DNA of 64,000 bases, from NCBI RefSeq assembly GCF_018860625.1, contig NZ_JAHKQB010000001.1, positions 37,822 through 101,821 of the forward strand. The letters are read 5' to 3'. A program made the position numbers and the translations under genes. Source of the stretch: Paracoccus sp. C2R09. Lineage in GTDB: Bacteria > Pseudomonadota > Alphaproteobacteria > Rhodobacterales > Rhodobacteraceae. The notes under the pieces are model-generated. The model saw only the letters and a list, made by a program, of their open reading frames with translations, did not search any database and was not told where the DNA came from. This document shows, piece after piece, positions 41,364 through 50,786 of the stretch (the stretch's first letter is position 1; every line of letters starts with the position of its first letter).

Positions 41364-44078
41364 TCAGGCCTCCTCGAACAGGCGGGCGGCAAGGTCGCGG
41401 CGGGCGATCTTGCCGTTCGCGCCACGCGGCAGTGCGGGCAGGTGGACGATGCGCACGGGGCGCTGGCGGGGGGACAGGGCGCGGTCCAGATGGGCGCGCA
41501 GCGCGTCCTCGGATGCGGTGCCCGCGAAGGCCAGCGCCGGACGCTGGTTCGTGTCGGGATCGGGGATGGGGAAGGCCACGGCGTCGTCGATGCCGGGGCA
41601 GGACATGGCCGCGGTCTCGATATCGGCGGGGTGGATGTTGAAGCCCGCGACATCGATCACCTCGGCCTCTCGGCCAGCGAAGACCAGATGGCCGCGGCTG
41701 TCGATCACGCCCAGATCGCCCGTCGCGATGTCGTGGCCATCCGCGGTGACGATGACCGGCGCGGGCGTGTCGCTGCCCGCTGCGATGCGCAGATGGGGCA
41801 GGGGGGCGCCCATATCCTCGGGGGTGCGGGGGTCGGCAGCGATGGCGCAGCAGCCGGCCTCGGAACAGCCATATTGCTGGAACAGATGCACGCAGGCGCG
41901 GCGCAGCGCATCGAACCACGGGCGCGGCAGCACCGTCCCCGAGGACATGGCCGCATGGATCCCGCCCTCGCCCGCAAAGCGCGCCAGCACGTTCAGCAGC
42001 GGCGGCGCGGCATAGAGAACGGGCCGGTCCGTCGCCGCCAGCACCCGCAGAATGCGGCGCGGGTTCGCCCCGTCGATGACCACCGGCACATGGCCGCGCG
42101 CTTGTCCGACCATCACCCCCGCGATCAGCCCGTAGCTGTGGGTGACCGATGCCGCGATCACGGGGGTCATGTCGGCGGCCTCGGGGAAGGCGCGGATATA
42201 GGCGTCGATCTCGGTCGCGATCCGGGCCCAGCTGCGTTCGATGATCTTGGGGGTGCCGGTCGTGCCAGAACTGGTCTGGATCAGCACGCCGCCCGGCGCA
42301 TGGGGGGCGTGCTGGTCCAGCACGATGATGCCCTGATCGGTCACCATCCGGTTGCAGCCCGACCGACGCGCCAGCGCCAGCGCGGCAGCGGGCGGCGTGT
42401 CGGCGGCGATCGGGTGGCAGGACGCCCCCGCGGCGCGCAGCTGCAGGATCGCGGCCAGCGCGCGTGCCTTGTCGGACAGGTGGACGCCGATGCGGGCACG
42501 GTCGGGGTCCAGGCCGCTCAGCATGTCGGGCATCTCGACCTCGGAGGGGTCGATCAGGCGGTCGTCGATGCGGAAACGGGTTTCGGTCATGGCGTGGTTC
42601 CTTCGGAGCGGGTTCGGCGCCGGGTGCACCCCTTCGCGGCCCAGAAGGCGCAGGGCGAGGGATTCGGCGGGAATATGGCGGGCATCGGTGGCGTAATCGG
42701 GCAGGGCGGGCAGGGCCTCGCGCGTCAGGGCCCAGAAGCGATCCTCGGGCAGGCGGCCCGTGCGGTGCAGGGCGTCGGCGATTTCCGAAAGGACGTGGAC
42801 GACCAGGCAGTCCATCACCAGGGCGCGCAGGTCGGTGGCATGGCCCATGCGGTGATATTCGCCGGGCTCCGCGCCGTCGAAGACCGGGTCGATCGCGGCT
42901 AGGTCGGGCAGAAGGTCGGGGCGCGCCAGCAGTTCGGGCACGTATTCCAGGCTCTCGCTGAAATCGCGGGCGATCAGGCGGACGGGCCAGCCGTCGCGCA
43001 TCTGGACGGCAAGGTTCTGGCCATGCGCCTCGAGGCCGATGCCGTGATGGCCCATCAGGTGCCAGACAGGGCGCAGCAGGCGCAGGAACTGCGCGATCCA
43101 TGCCGTGATGCCATGCTGGCGCAGCCACGGGTCGATCAGCAGCCCGCCCGCCCCGTCGCCAAGCGACAGCGCGCTGACGGGGACGACATCTTCGGGCGGG
43201 GCCTCGCGCCGGATCGCGGCCAGCCTGCCGCCAAGCGCATCGGGCCGCATGATGACCGAGCCGTGTTCGCGCAGGATCGCCAAATCGGCCAGCGCCGGAT
43301 CGGACGCCACCACCGCGCCCAGCCAGTCCGAGATCGCGGGCGCGACCGCCACGGACCAGGGCAGCAGGTTGCGCAGCGACGAGGTGACGCCCACCGCCAG
43401 CGACATCTTCAGATGGTCGCGCCCGTCCAGCGGTGCCAGCGTGCGCAGCGATGCGGTCGCCTGCATGTCGGGGCCGTCATCGGGCAGCAGTGTCAGGCTG
43501 CCATCCGCGATCATGGGGGCAAGGTCCGCCTGCAGGCGCTGCCATTGCCACGGGTGGACCGGGATCGCGCCCGCCGGGGCGAAGCCCTGCGCCACGTCGG
43601 TTCCCTGCCTGATCGCGCCTTCAGCCTGCAGCCACAGAGGTCGGATCGCGCGACCGCCCTCGGCGCCGAAGGCCAGGTTGTCGGCATCCGAAAACCCCGT
43701 GCGCGACTTGAAGCAGGGGTGATAGGGGTGCCCCTCGATCAGCGCGGATTCCAGCGCGGGGCCGCGCAGCAGATGGCGGTTCGCGGGCGTGGCACCCGCC
43801 TGTCGCAGAAAGGCCGCGCTGCGTCGCGCACCGTCCAGAAGCGCCGTCGCGTCATGTCCTGCGGCCCGCAATGCACGGTTCAGCAGGCCGAAGGTCAGGG
43901 GGGCGCCGCCCTCGGTCACCGGATCGGCCAGCAGCCTGACCCGGCCCGTGGCCTGTATGCGATGGGGCGCGCGGATCTGGACGCCGCCCAGGACCCAGCC
44001 GCCGCGCAGGGGGTGCAGGATGCCCTCGAAGGCCAGGGCCTCGACGGTCTGGCGCAGGGTGCGGGCTTCAGGCGACAT
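41364..44078 (-). CDS. NIS synthetase fused to aryl-AMP ligase (AsbB-AsbC fusion)
   Basis: 904 aa. Residues 1-~490 are an IucA/IucC-family siderophore synthetase (AsbB-like): EGHPYHPCFKSRTGF, KMSLAVGVTSSLRNL, GLEAHGQN. From residue 497 (MTETRFRIDD) the chain is an adenylating ligase (AsbC-like, 408 aa): P-loop TSSGTTGTPKIIE, YGCSEAGCCA, GDLGVIDSRG, catalytic Lys in NGKIARRDL. The joint reads NPLRRNHAMTE. The AsbC part keeps its own ATG at 42590 with AAGGA eight bases before it, and codon 492 (CGA) is one transition from TGA. It may therefore be made as a fusion, as two proteins, or reflect a sequencing error. ATG start at 44078; a TTG at 44084 is less likely. Confidence 0.83.
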   Translation of the reverse strand: MSPEARTLRQTVEALAFEGILHPLRGGWVLGGVQIRAPHRIQATGRVRLLADPVTEGGAPLTFGLLNRALRAAGHDATALLDGARRSAAFLRQAGATPANRHLLRGPALESALIEGHPYHPCFKSRTGFSDADNLAFGAEGGRAIRPLWLQAEGAIRQGTDVAQGFAPAGAIPVHPWQWQRLQADLAPMIADGSLTLLPDDGPDMQATASLRTLAPLDGRDHLKMSLAVGVTSSLRNLLPWSVAVAPAISDWLGAVVASDPALADLAILREHGSVIMRPDALGGRLAAIRREAPPEDVVPVSALSLGDGAGGLLIDPWLRQHGITAWIAQFLRLLRPVWHLMGHHGIGLEAHGQNLAVQMRDGWPVRLIARDFSESLEYVPELLARPDLLPDLAAIDPVFDGAEPGEYHRMGHATDLRALVMDCLVVHVLSEIADALHRTGRLPEDRFWALTREALPALPDYATDARHIPAESLALRLLGREGVHPAPNPLRRNHAMTETRFRIDDRLIDPSEVEMPDMLSGLDPDRARIGVHLSDKARALAAILQLRAAGASCHPIAADTPPAAALALARRSGCNRMVTDQGIIVLDQHAPHAPGGVLIQTSSGTTGTPKIIERSWARIATEIDAYIRAFPEAADMTPVIAASVTHSYGLIAGVMVGQARGHVPVVIDGANPRRILRVLAATDRPVLYAAPPLLNVLARFAGEGGIHAAMSSGTVLPRPWFDALRRACVHLFQQYGCSEAGCCAIAADPRTPEDMGAPLPHLRIAAGSDTPAPVIVTADGHDIATGDLGVIDSRGHLVFAGREAEVIDVAGFNIHPADIETAAMSCPGIDDAVAFPIPDPDTNQRPALAFAGTASEDALRAHLDRALSPRQRPVRIVHLPALPRGANGKIARRDLAARLFEEA

Positions 44079-45633
44079 CGACAAGGGCCTTTCGGGGTGC
44101 GAATGCGGGCAGGGGGTTGGGCACGCGAACCTGCGGCGCGCGTTCGCCGGGGATCAGCAGCTCGTCCACGCCGCCCAACTGCGTCAGCAGGTTGCCCTTG
44201 GCGGGCAGGTGGTCGTCGCGCAGCCAGCGGCGGATCAGGCGCGCGCCGTGGCCGGGCAGCGTATCCGCCAGGTCGGACAGGTGCCGCGCCAGCATCCGCA
44301 GGGCATCGTCTTCGCAAAGCAGGCGGTCGGCCGCCATGCGGTGGATCACCCCGAAGACCTGGTTCACGATCAGGGTATAGGACAGCGCATCCTCGGCCTC
44401 GGGACGGGCATAGGTCAGCTGCGGGATCGCCCGCATTTCAGGCGTGGCCATGTCGCGCACGACATAGAAGCCCTGGTTGTCGCGATAATCGCAGCGCATG
44501 GGCAGGCCCTGCGTCAGATCCAGCAGCGCGTTCTGCTGATGCGCCTCGAACGCGATACCCGTCCGGTCATAGAGCCGAAGGAGCGGCGCCACCGCGCAAT
44601 CCAGATAGGCCGCGAACCAGTCGCGCGGATCGTGCCCCGCGACCATCCGCGCCAGCAGCGATTCCTGTCCGGGCAGGGGTGCCGCGCAAAGACCCGCGAC
44701 CTGCATCACCGCGCCGCCCGACCAGGGATTGCGACGCAGGATCACCTCGAACCCGCTTTCGGGGCCGTCGCCCTGCAGGGTGGCCCAATGCGGGTCCGTG
44801 ACGATGCGCATCGGCCCGAAGGCGGGCAGCGCCTCGACCATGCGGGCCATCAGCGGGCCGGTCAGCAATTCGTGGCGCTTGTTGATGCGCTGGCTGTTCG
44901 TGATCGTCACCGGCAGGGAGACCTTGACCTGCCACGGGCTGTCGGGATGCCACAGCGTGCGGACAGAGGACGTCGCGACCCATTCCGGTCCGACCGGCCC
45001 CAGGTCGCGGATGTGCCGCGCCAGTTCCGATGCCCGCAGGCGATCCCATGTCAGCGGGTGGGCGGGCAGCAATGCGCGCCCGGCTCCGGGGTCGATGTCG
45101 AAGCCCGGCAACTGCCGGATCGCGGCAGTGTCGGTCGCGCGGAAGATGGCCGCATCGACCGACAGCGCATGCAGGCGGACGCGGCCCTGCCAATCGGGGG
45201 TCATCGCGCGTTCCTCGGCATCGGTCATGCCGGTCAGCGCCTTGGGGCAGGGATGGATCCAATGCCCGAACCATGTGGCCTGTTCGGCCCCGATGAAGTC
45301 GGCCGAGGGCAGCTTGCCCGCGCGGACGGCCAGGATCGTTCCCATGCGAAGGCGGCTGTGTTCGATGCGATCCGCCAGCAGGTCGGCCTGACCCGGCCAG
45401 CGATCGCGGATCGCCTGGATGCAGATCCGCAACGCCTGGTCCGCGCTGATCGTGCCGGTGCCAAATCGGCATTCGCCGACAGGACCCGGACCGCAGCGCG
45501 ACACGGCGCGATCGACACGCAAGGCGCCCAGGACGGCGGTGTCGCCCTCGGCCGTGACAAGATCTGTTTCGCGATGAAGGCAGGCAAGCAGCGCGCCAAG
45601 GCTGGCGCGGGCTGCCGTATCGGGGATGGTCAT
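44068..45633 (-). CDS. asbA: NIS siderophore synthetase, IucA/IucC family (AsbA-like)
   Basis: 521 aa, first gene of the operon. IucA/IucC motifs: GHWIHPCPKALTGM, LLPAHPLTWDRLR, KVSLPVTITNSQRINKRHEL, and AFEAHQQNALLDL, which binds ATP and citrate. AsbA adenylates citrate and condenses it with spermidine. Shorter than Bacillus AsbA (about 600 aa). ATG at 45633 has GAGG five bases upstream; an in-frame ATG at 45684 lacks a ribosome site and lies almost at the predicted transcription start. Overlaps the next synthetase by 11 bases, so expression is coupled. Confidence 0.85.
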   Translation of the reverse strand: MTIPDTAARASLGALLACLHRETDLVTAEGDTAVLGALRVDRAVSRCGPGPVGECRFGTGTISADQALRICIQAIRDRWPGQADLLADRIEHSRLRMGTILAVRAGKLPSADFIGAEQATWFGHWIHPCPKALTGMTDAEERAMTPDWQGRVRLHALSVDAAIFRATDTAAIRQLPGFDIDPGAGRALLPAHPLTWDRLRASELARHIRDLGPVGPEWVATSSVRTLWHPDSPWQVKVSLPVTITNSQRINKRHELLTGPLMARMVEALPAFGPMRIVTDPHWATLQGDGPESGFEVILRRNPWSGGAVMQVAGLCAAPLPGQESLLARMVAGHDPRDWFAAYLDCAVAPLLRLYDRTGIAFEAHQQNALLDLTQGLPMRCDYRDNQGFYVVRDMATPEMRAIPQLTYARPEAEDALSYTLIVNQVFGVIHRMAADRLLCEDDALRMLARHLSDLADTLPGHGARLIRRWLRDDHLPAKGNLLTQLGGVDELLIPGERAPQVRVPNPLPAFAPRKALVDVA

Positions 45634-45700
45634 GCGGGCCTCGGGCAGGGTCGGTCGGAACCGATGGAAAACGTGGGCTCGCATGATGCTGGCTGCGGGT

Positions 45701-45729
45701 CGGATATCTTACCCGATCAAAACAGTCAA
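45701..45729 (-). promoter_or_regulatory. Putative promoter of the siderophore operon
   Basis: On the minus strand TTGACT (45729-45724) and TATCCG (45706-45701) are 17 bases apart, about 70 bases before the AsbA-like start codon. The core ATCAAAACAGTCAA (plus strand 45716-45729) recurs with one base missing at 46721-46733 beside rutA. No recognisable Fur or Irr box overlaps it. Confidence 0.4.
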
Positions 45730-45776
45730 CTTGTGGTGGCAAGGGCGAAACCGCCCCTGCCGCATTCGGTGTCGGA

Positions 45777-46514
45777 TCAGAATTCCTGCGAGGTCGGACG
45801 CAGGACGATTTCGTTGATATCCACATCCGTAGGCTGTTCGATCGCATAGGCGATGGCGCGGGCGACGCTGTCGGCGGGGATCGCCTGTTCGTACAGCTTC
45901 TCGACCGCCTTCGCGCTCTGATCGTGGCTGGTGCCGTATTTCAGTTCGGATTCGACAGCGCCGGGCTCGATGCTGGTGGTGCGGATATGTTCGCCCACCT
46001 CGGCGCGCAGCCCGTCGGTGATCGCGCGGACGGCGTATTTCGTCCCCGAATACACGGTGCCGCCTGGGGCCGAGACCTTGATCCCCGCGACCGAGGACAG
46101 GTTGATGAAATGCCCCGACTGCTGCTTGCGGAACACCGGCAGCGCAGAGGCGATGCCATAGAGAACGCCCTTGATGTTGATGTCGATCATCTTGTCCCAT
46201 TCGTCGACCTTGGTCTCGTCCAGGGGGGCGATGGCCATCAGGCCCGCATTGTTAATGATGACATCCATGCGTTCGAAGCGGTCGACGGTGCGGTCCACCA
46301 TGGCCTGAACCTGCTGGCGGTCGGTCACGTCGGTCTGGACGACCTCGACCTCGGTTCCCTTGGCACGCAGCTCGTCGGCGATGGTCTCCAGCTTGTCCTG
46401 ACGACGGGCGGCCAGGGTCAGTTTCGCGCCGCGCTCGGCCAGGTGACGTGCGGTGGCCTCGCCCAGGCCGCTGCTGGCGCCGGTGATCAGGACGACCTTG
46501 TTCTCGATGCTCAT
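45777..46514 (-). CDS. Short-chain dehydrogenase/reductase (SDR)
   Basis: 245 aa classical SDR. Cofactor loop [12 protein letters not shown] near residue 12, NNAG motif, catalytic Ser in NLSSVAG, and Tyr/Lys in VYSGTKYAV. The second-strand residues ARRQDKL suggest NADP preference. Such proteins are close to serine 3-dehydrogenase/YdfG, which also reduces 3-hydroxy acids and malonic semialdehyde. ATG at 46514 follows AAAGGCACG. Divergent from rutA; since RutE reduces malonic semialdehyde, a related role is conceivable but unproven. Confidence 0.9.
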   Translation of the reverse strand: MSIENKVVLITGASSGLGEATARHLAERGAKLTLAARRQDKLETIADELRAKGTEVEVVQTDVTDRQQVQAMVDRTVDRFERMDVIINNAGLMAIAPLDETKVDEWDKMIDINIKGVLYGIASALPVFRKQQSGHFINLSSVAGIKVSAPGGTVYSGTKYAVRAITDGLRAEVGEHIRTTSIEPGAVESELKYGTSHDQSAKAVEKLYEQAIPADSVARAIAYAIEQPTDVDINEIVLRPTSQEF

Positions 46515-46758
46515 CTTCGTGCCTTTCGGAATCGTTTTCGCGGTTCGGTTCAGCATGTCGAACGGGCGCGGCAGGCGGATGGGTCCATCACGGGATCGCG
46601 TGTCTGCACAGACATTCCCCATTCGCGCCGGTCACGGGCAGGCAGCGCGCACAAATATCAGCCATTCGAAGAATACGGCGACATTTCCGCCACGCGGTTT
46701 TTGCGCGCGGGCAATTTTTTATCAAACAGTCAAAAAAACGGACAGCAGGAGACGTGAC

Positions 46759-47844
46759 ATGGAAATCGGCATCTTCCTTCCCATCGGCAACAACGGCTGG
46801 CTCATTTCCGAGAATGCCCCGCAATACAAGCCGACCTTCGAGCTGAACAAGGAGATCACCCTGAAGGCCGAACAGCACGGCCTCGATTTCGTTCTGACCA
46901 TGATCAAGCTGCGGGGCTTCGGCGGCAAGACCGAATTTTGGGACCACAACCTCGAAAGCTTCACGCTGATGGCGGGGCTTGCGGCGGCCACCTCGAAGAT
47001 CAAGCTGTTCGCGACCGCCGCGACGCTGGTCATGCCCCCCGCGATCGTGGCGCGCATGGCATCGACCATCGACAGCATCTCGGGGGGGCGCTTCGGGGTG
47101 AACCTGGTCACGGGCTGGCAGAAGCCCGAATACGAACAGATGGGCATGTGGCCCGGCGACGAGTTCTTCGGCACGCGCTACGGCTATCTCGAGGAATACG
47201 CCCAGGTGCTGCGCGACCTGTGGGAAACCGGGTCCTGCGACCTGAAGGGCGAACATTTCACCATGAACGACTGCAAGCTGTCGCCGCAGCCGCAGGCGGA
47301 CATGAAGATCATCTGCGCGGGATCGTCCGATGCGGGGATGGAATTCTCGGCCAAGCACGCGGATTACAACTTCTGCTTCGGCAAGGGCGTGAACACGCCG
47401 CAGGCCTTCAAGGCGAACCCGGAACGCCTGATGGAGGCGACCGCCAAGACCGGCCGCGACGTCAAGACCTATGCGCTGTTCATGATCATCGCAGACGAGA
47501 CCGACGAGGCCGCCCGCGCCAAGTGGGAACATTACAAGGCCGGCGCCGACCAGGAGGCGCTGGAATGGCTGGGCCTGCAGGCCGCAAGCGACACGAAATC
47601 GGGCAAGGACACCAATGTCCGCCAGATGTCGGACCCGGTATCCGCCGTGAACATCAACATGGGCACGCTGGTCGGATCCTACGAGACCGTGGCCCGGATG
47701 CTGGACGAGGTGGCCGAGGTGCCGGGCACCGGCGGCGTGCTGCTGACCTTCGACGATTTCGTCAAGGGCGTCGACGATTTCGGCACCCGCATCCAGCCGC
47801 TGATGAAATCCCGCAACCCCGTCAAGCTGGCGGAAACCGCATGA
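46759..47844 (+). CDS. rutA: Pyrimidine oxygenase RutA
   Basis: FMN-dependent monooxygenase that opens the uracil ring in the Rut pathway; 361 aa, normal length. Luciferase-like barrel with [20 protein letters not shown] near the start, [32 protein letters not shown] and DYNFCFGKG, strongly RutA-like. ATG at 46759 with AGGAGACGTGAC upstream. Needs FMNH2 from RutF, encoded five genes on. Overlaps or abuts rutB. Confidence 0.95.
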   Translation: MEIGIFLPIGNNGWLISENAPQYKPTFELNKEITLKAEQHGLDFVLTMIKLRGFGGKTEFWDHNLESFTLMAGLAAATSKIKLFATAATLVMPPAIVARMASTIDSISGGRFGVNLVTGWQKPEYEQMGMWPGDEFFGTRYGYLEEYAQVLRDLWETGSCDLKGEHFTMNDCKLSPQPQADMKIICAGSSDAGMEFSAKHADYNFCFGKGVNTPQAFKANPERLMEATAKTGRDVKTYALFMIIADETDEAARAKWEHYKAGADQEALEWLGLQAASDTKSGKDTNVRQMSDPVSAVNINMGTLVGSYETVARMLDEVAEVPGTGGVLLTFDDFVKGVDDFGTRIQPLMKSRNPVKLAETA

Positions 47845-47852
47845 GGACCAGC

Positions 47853-48545
47853 ATGGAGATCACCGCAACCCCCGAGAATGTCAGCTTCGATCCGTCCGAG
47901 ACCGCGCTGATCGTCGTGGACATGCAGAACGGCTATGCCACCAAGGGCGGCTATGTCGATCTGGCGGGCTTCGATTTGACCGGCGCGCGGTCCTGCATCG
48001 ACAATATCGGCAAGGCGATCAAGGCCAGCCGCGATGCCGGCGTGCAGGTCGTCTTCCTGCAGAACGGCTGGGACCAGGGCTATTCCGAGGCCGGCGGCCC
48101 GGCATCCCCGAACCTGGCCAAGTCGAACGCGATGAAGACCATGCGCCGCCGTCCCGAATTGTGGGGGCAGCTGCTGGCCAAGGGCGGCTGGGATTACGAC
48201 ATCGTGGACGAATTGCAGCCGCAGGAAGGCGACCTGCTGGTGCCCAAGCCGCGCTACTCGGCCTTCTTCAACACCTGGCTGGACAGCGCGCTGCGTTCGC
48301 GCGGCATCCGCAACCTGGTCTTCACGGGCATCGCCACGAATGTCTGCGTCGAGAGCACGCTGCGCGACGGCTTCCACCTGGAATATCACTGCCTGATGCT
48401 GGACGACGCCACGCATCACCTGGGCCCGCAATACGTGCGCGACGCCTCGGTCTACAATGTCGCGACCTTCTTCGGATGGGTGGGCATGACCGGAGATTAC
48501 TGCAGCGCGATCACCGCAAACCAACAGGAGAGCACGAATGCCTAA
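47853..48545 (+). CDS. rutB: Ureidoacrylate amidohydrolase RutB
   Basis: Isochorismatase-fold amidohydrolase, 230 aa, the same length as E. coli RutB. Catalytic Asp D23 in [12 protein letters not shown], Lys in [11 protein letters not shown], nucleophile C165 in [15 protein letters not shown]. The ATG at 47853 has GAGG six bases ahead and aligns with E. coli RutB; an ATG at 47841 overlaps the rutA stop and would add four residues. Releases ammonia and carbamate from ureidoacrylate. Confidence 0.94.
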   Translation: MEITATPENVSFDPSETALIVVDMQNGYATKGGYVDLAGFDLTGARSCIDNIGKAIKASRDAGVQVVFLQNGWDQGYSEAGGPASPNLAKSNAMKTMRRRPELWGQLLAKGGWDYDIVDELQPQEGDLLVPKPRYSAFFNTWLDSALRSRGIRNLVFTGIATNVCVESTLRDGFHLEYHCLMLDDATHHLGPQYVRDASVYNVATFFGWVGMTGDYCSAITANQQESTNA

Positions 48546-48924
48546 GACCCCGATCATCCCCGAAGGCAGCGGCAAGCCGCTGGCACCGTTCCTGCCGGGC
48601 GTCCTTGCCGGCAACACCGTCTTCGTGTCCGGCACGCTGCCCTTCGACAAGGAGAACAACGTCGTCCATGTGGGCGATGCGGCAGCCCAGACCCGTCACG
48701 TGCTGGAGATCATCAAGTCGGTGGTCGAAAAGGCCGGCGGCACGATGGACGACGTGGTCATGAACAAGATCTTCGTCACCGACTGGGCGAATTACGGCGC
48801 CGTCAACGAGGTCTATGCCGAGTATTTCCCCGGCGACAAGCCTGCGCGGTATTGCGTGCAATGCGGGCTGGTCAAGCCCGACGCCCTGGTCGAGATCGCG
48901 ACCATCGCGGTGCTGCCGGAATGA
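48538..48924 (+). CDS. rutC: RutC, RidA/YjgF-family aminoacrylate deaminase
   Basis: 128 aa trimer-forming RidA fold. [31 protein letters not shown] and the arginine-containing [20 protein letters not shown] match RutC, which accelerates aminoacrylate hydrolysis to malonic semialdehyde. Starts 8 bases inside rutB and its stop overlaps the rutD start. Confidence 0.94.
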   Translation: MPKTPIIPEGSGKPLAPFLPGVLAGNTVFVSGTLPFDKENNVVHVGDAAAQTRHVLEIIKSVVEKAGGTMDDVVMNKIFVTDWANYGAVNEVYAEYFPGDKPARYCVQCGLVKPDALVEIATIAVLPE

Positions 48925-49697
48925 AGTATCGGCTGGAGGCATGCGGGCGCGAGGGCGCCCGCACGCTGGTCCTGTGTTCGGGATTGGGCGGGGCGGGCGG
49001 CTACTGGTCGCCCCATCTGGGCGCGCTGAAGGCCATGGGCTTCGATCTGCTGATCTATGACCAGCGCGGCACGGGCGCGAACACCGAGGCGCTTGGTCCC
49101 ACCACCATCGCGGACATGGCCGATGACGTGCTTGCCGTCTGTGACGCGGCCGGGGTGGACCGCTTCGATCTGCTGGGCCATGCGCTGGGCGGGCTGGTGG
49201 GCTTCGATCTGGCCTGCCGCCCGGACAGCCGGCTGGACCGGCTGGTCGCGATCAACGCATGGGCACGGATCGACCACCATACCGCGCGCTGCTTCGACAT
49301 CCGCATCGCCGCGCTGGACGGGCAGGGGCTGCCCGCATTCGCGGCGCTCCAGCAGAACTTCCTCTATCCGCCGTTCTGGATCAGCGCCAATCCCGACCGC
49401 ATCGCCGCCGACGAGGCGCATGCGGTCGAACATTTCGCCGGACGCCGCAACCTGATCGCGCGCATCGACGCGCTGCGGGGCTTCGCGCTGCCCGATTGGC
49501 CGCAGGACGGTCCGCGCGTACTGCTGCTGGCTGCGACCGACGATGCGCTGGTCGACGTGGCCCAGAGCCACCGCCTGGCCGCCCTGATCCCCGGCGCGCA
49601 GCTGATCGAATATCCGCAGGGTGGACATGCCCTGAACATCACGGTCCAAGACCGTTTCGAACATGATCTGAAAGGTTTCCTGACCGATGACCGATAA
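48921..49697 (+). CDS. rutD: RutD, alpha/beta-hydrolase
   Basis: 258 aa alpha/beta-hydrolase fold. Strand-loop segments [26 protein letters not shown] and the C-terminal [11 protein letters not shown] with the His. The nucleophile elbow reads G-H-A-L-G: Ala replaces the usual Ser, as I recall also for E. coli RutD, so this is a family trait rather than damage. RutD has been proposed to hydrolyse carbamate or aminoacrylate; the step also occurs spontaneously. Overlaps rutC (4 bases) and rutE (11 bases). Confidence 0.93.
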   Translation: MKYRLEACGREGARTLVLCSGLGGAGGYWSPHLGALKAMGFDLLIYDQRGTGANTEALGPTTIADMADDVLAVCDAAGVDRFDLLGHALGGLVGFDLACRPDSRLDRLVAINAWARIDHHTARCFDIRIAALDGQGLPAFAALQQNFLYPPFWISANPDRIAADEAHAVEHFAGRRNLIARIDALRGFALPDWPQDGPRVLLLAATDDALVDVAQSHRLAALIPGAQLIEYPQGGHALNITVQDRFEHDLKGFLTDDR

Positions 49698-50295
49698 CAC
49701 GACGCTCGATGCGCCGCTGACGCAGGCCGCGCTGGACCAGCTGTTCTACGAGGCCCGCAGCCAGAACGGCTGGCAGGATCGCCCCGTCCCCCCCGAGATG
49801 CTGGAGAAGCTGTGGGAGATGGCCTCGCTCGGGCCGACCTCGGCCAATTGCGAACCGGGCCGCTTCATCTTCCTGACCACCCCCGAGGCCAAGGAACGCC
49901 TGCGCCCGCATCTGTCGCGCGGCAATACCGACAAGACGATGACCGCGCCCGTGGTCGTGCTGGCCGCCTTCGATACCGAGTTCTACGAGAAGCTGCCGCA
50001 GCTGTTCCCGCATGGCGATGCGCGCAGCTGGTTCACCTCCAGCCCCGACCTTGCGCACGAGACCGCGTTCCGCAACGGGACGCTGCAGGCGGGTTACCTG
50101 CTGCTGGCGACGCGCGCCCTGGGGCTGGATGCAGGTCCGCTGTCGGGCTTCGATGCGGATGGCGTCAATGCCGAGTTCTTCGCCGAAGGCACGTGGAAGG
50201 TGAACTTCGTCATCAACCTGGGTTACGGCGATCCCGCGAAGGTCTGGGACCGCCTGCCGCGTCTGCCCTTCGCCGAAGGCTGCGAGGTGCTGTGA
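49687..50295 (+). CDS. rutE: RutE, malonic semialdehyde reductase (nitroreductase family)
   Basis: 202 aa flavin-containing nitroreductase fold: [41 protein letters not shown], and [17 protein letters not shown] match RutE. It reduces toxic malonic semialdehyde to 3-hydroxypropionate. Ends one base into the rutF start codon. Confidence 0.94.
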   Translation: MTDNTTLDAPLTQAALDQLFYEARSQNGWQDRPVPPEMLEKLWEMASLGPTSANCEPGRFIFLTTPEAKERLRPHLSRGNTDKTMTAPVVVLAAFDTEFYEKLPQLFPHGDARSWFTSSPDLAHETAFRNGTLQAGYLLLATRALGLDAGPLSGFDADGVNAEFFAEGTWKVNFVINLGYGDPAKVWDRLPRLPFAEGCEVL

Positions 50296-50786
50296 TGGAA
50301 CAGGCCGATTTCCGCAACGCCATGGCACGGATGGCGGCGGGCGTGAAGGTCGTGACCTCGGACGGGCCGGCGGGCCGCACCGGGTTCACGGCCACGGCCG
50401 TCTGTTCGGTCACCGACACGCCGCCGCGTCTTCTGGTCTGCCTGAACGGGGGGTCGTCCTCGCATCCCTTCGTGACCGGGAACGGGCGCTTCTGCGTCAA
50501 CGTCCTGGCCGAGGGGACCGAGGATGTCGCCACCGGCTTCGGCGGGGCCCTGCCGCGCGAGGAACGATTCACCCGCGGGTCGTGGTCGCGGACCGAGAAT
50601 GCCCAATGGGCGCTGGACGGTTCGGTCGCCAGCTTCGACTGCGTGATCGCCGAAACCTGCAACAGCGGCAGCCACACGATCTTCATCGCCGATGTGATCG
50701 GCTGCCGGACGGGCGATGCGGCCCGCCCGCTGATCTATGCCGACCGCGTCTTCACCACCATCGCAACGGAGCCCGAGAATGCTTGA
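50295..50786 (+). CDS. rutF: RutF, flavin reductase
   Basis: 163 aa short-chain flavin reductase: FRNAMARMAAGVKVVTSDG, GFTATAVCSVTDTPP, VCLNGGSSSHPF, and GSHTIFIADVIGC are typical of NADH:FMN oxidoreductases that supply FMNH2 to two-component monooxygenases, here RutA. Start codon overlaps rutE by one base; stop lies inside the following lumazine synthase gene. Confidence 0.94.
   Translation: MEQADFRNAMARMAAGVKVVTSDGPAGRTGFTATAVCSVTDTPPRLLVCLNGGSSSHPFVTGNGRFCVNVLAEGTEDVATGFGGALPREERFTRGSWSRTENAQWALDGSVASFDCVIAETCNSGSHTIFIADVIGCRTGDAARPLIYADRVFTTIATEPENA

Noticed and set aside
40125..42902. Plus-strand 925-codon open frame across the siderophore operon
   Set aside because: Antisense to AsbDE and AsbBC, which have clear motifs (carrier Ser, AMP-ligase P-loop). 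The plus-strand product shows only Q/G/R/H-rich low-complexity sequence.
45777..46514. SDR gene as part of the siderophore operon
   Set aside because: It is on the same strand but upstream of the operon, with about 140 bases and a candidate promoter between, and it is divergent from rutA; its link to siderophore synthesis is not supported.
49180..49200. RutD lacks the nucleophile Ser of alpha/beta-hydrolases (G-H-A-L-G)
   Set aside because: Considered as a loss-of-function mutation, but as I recall E. coli RutD has the same Ala, so it is a family feature.
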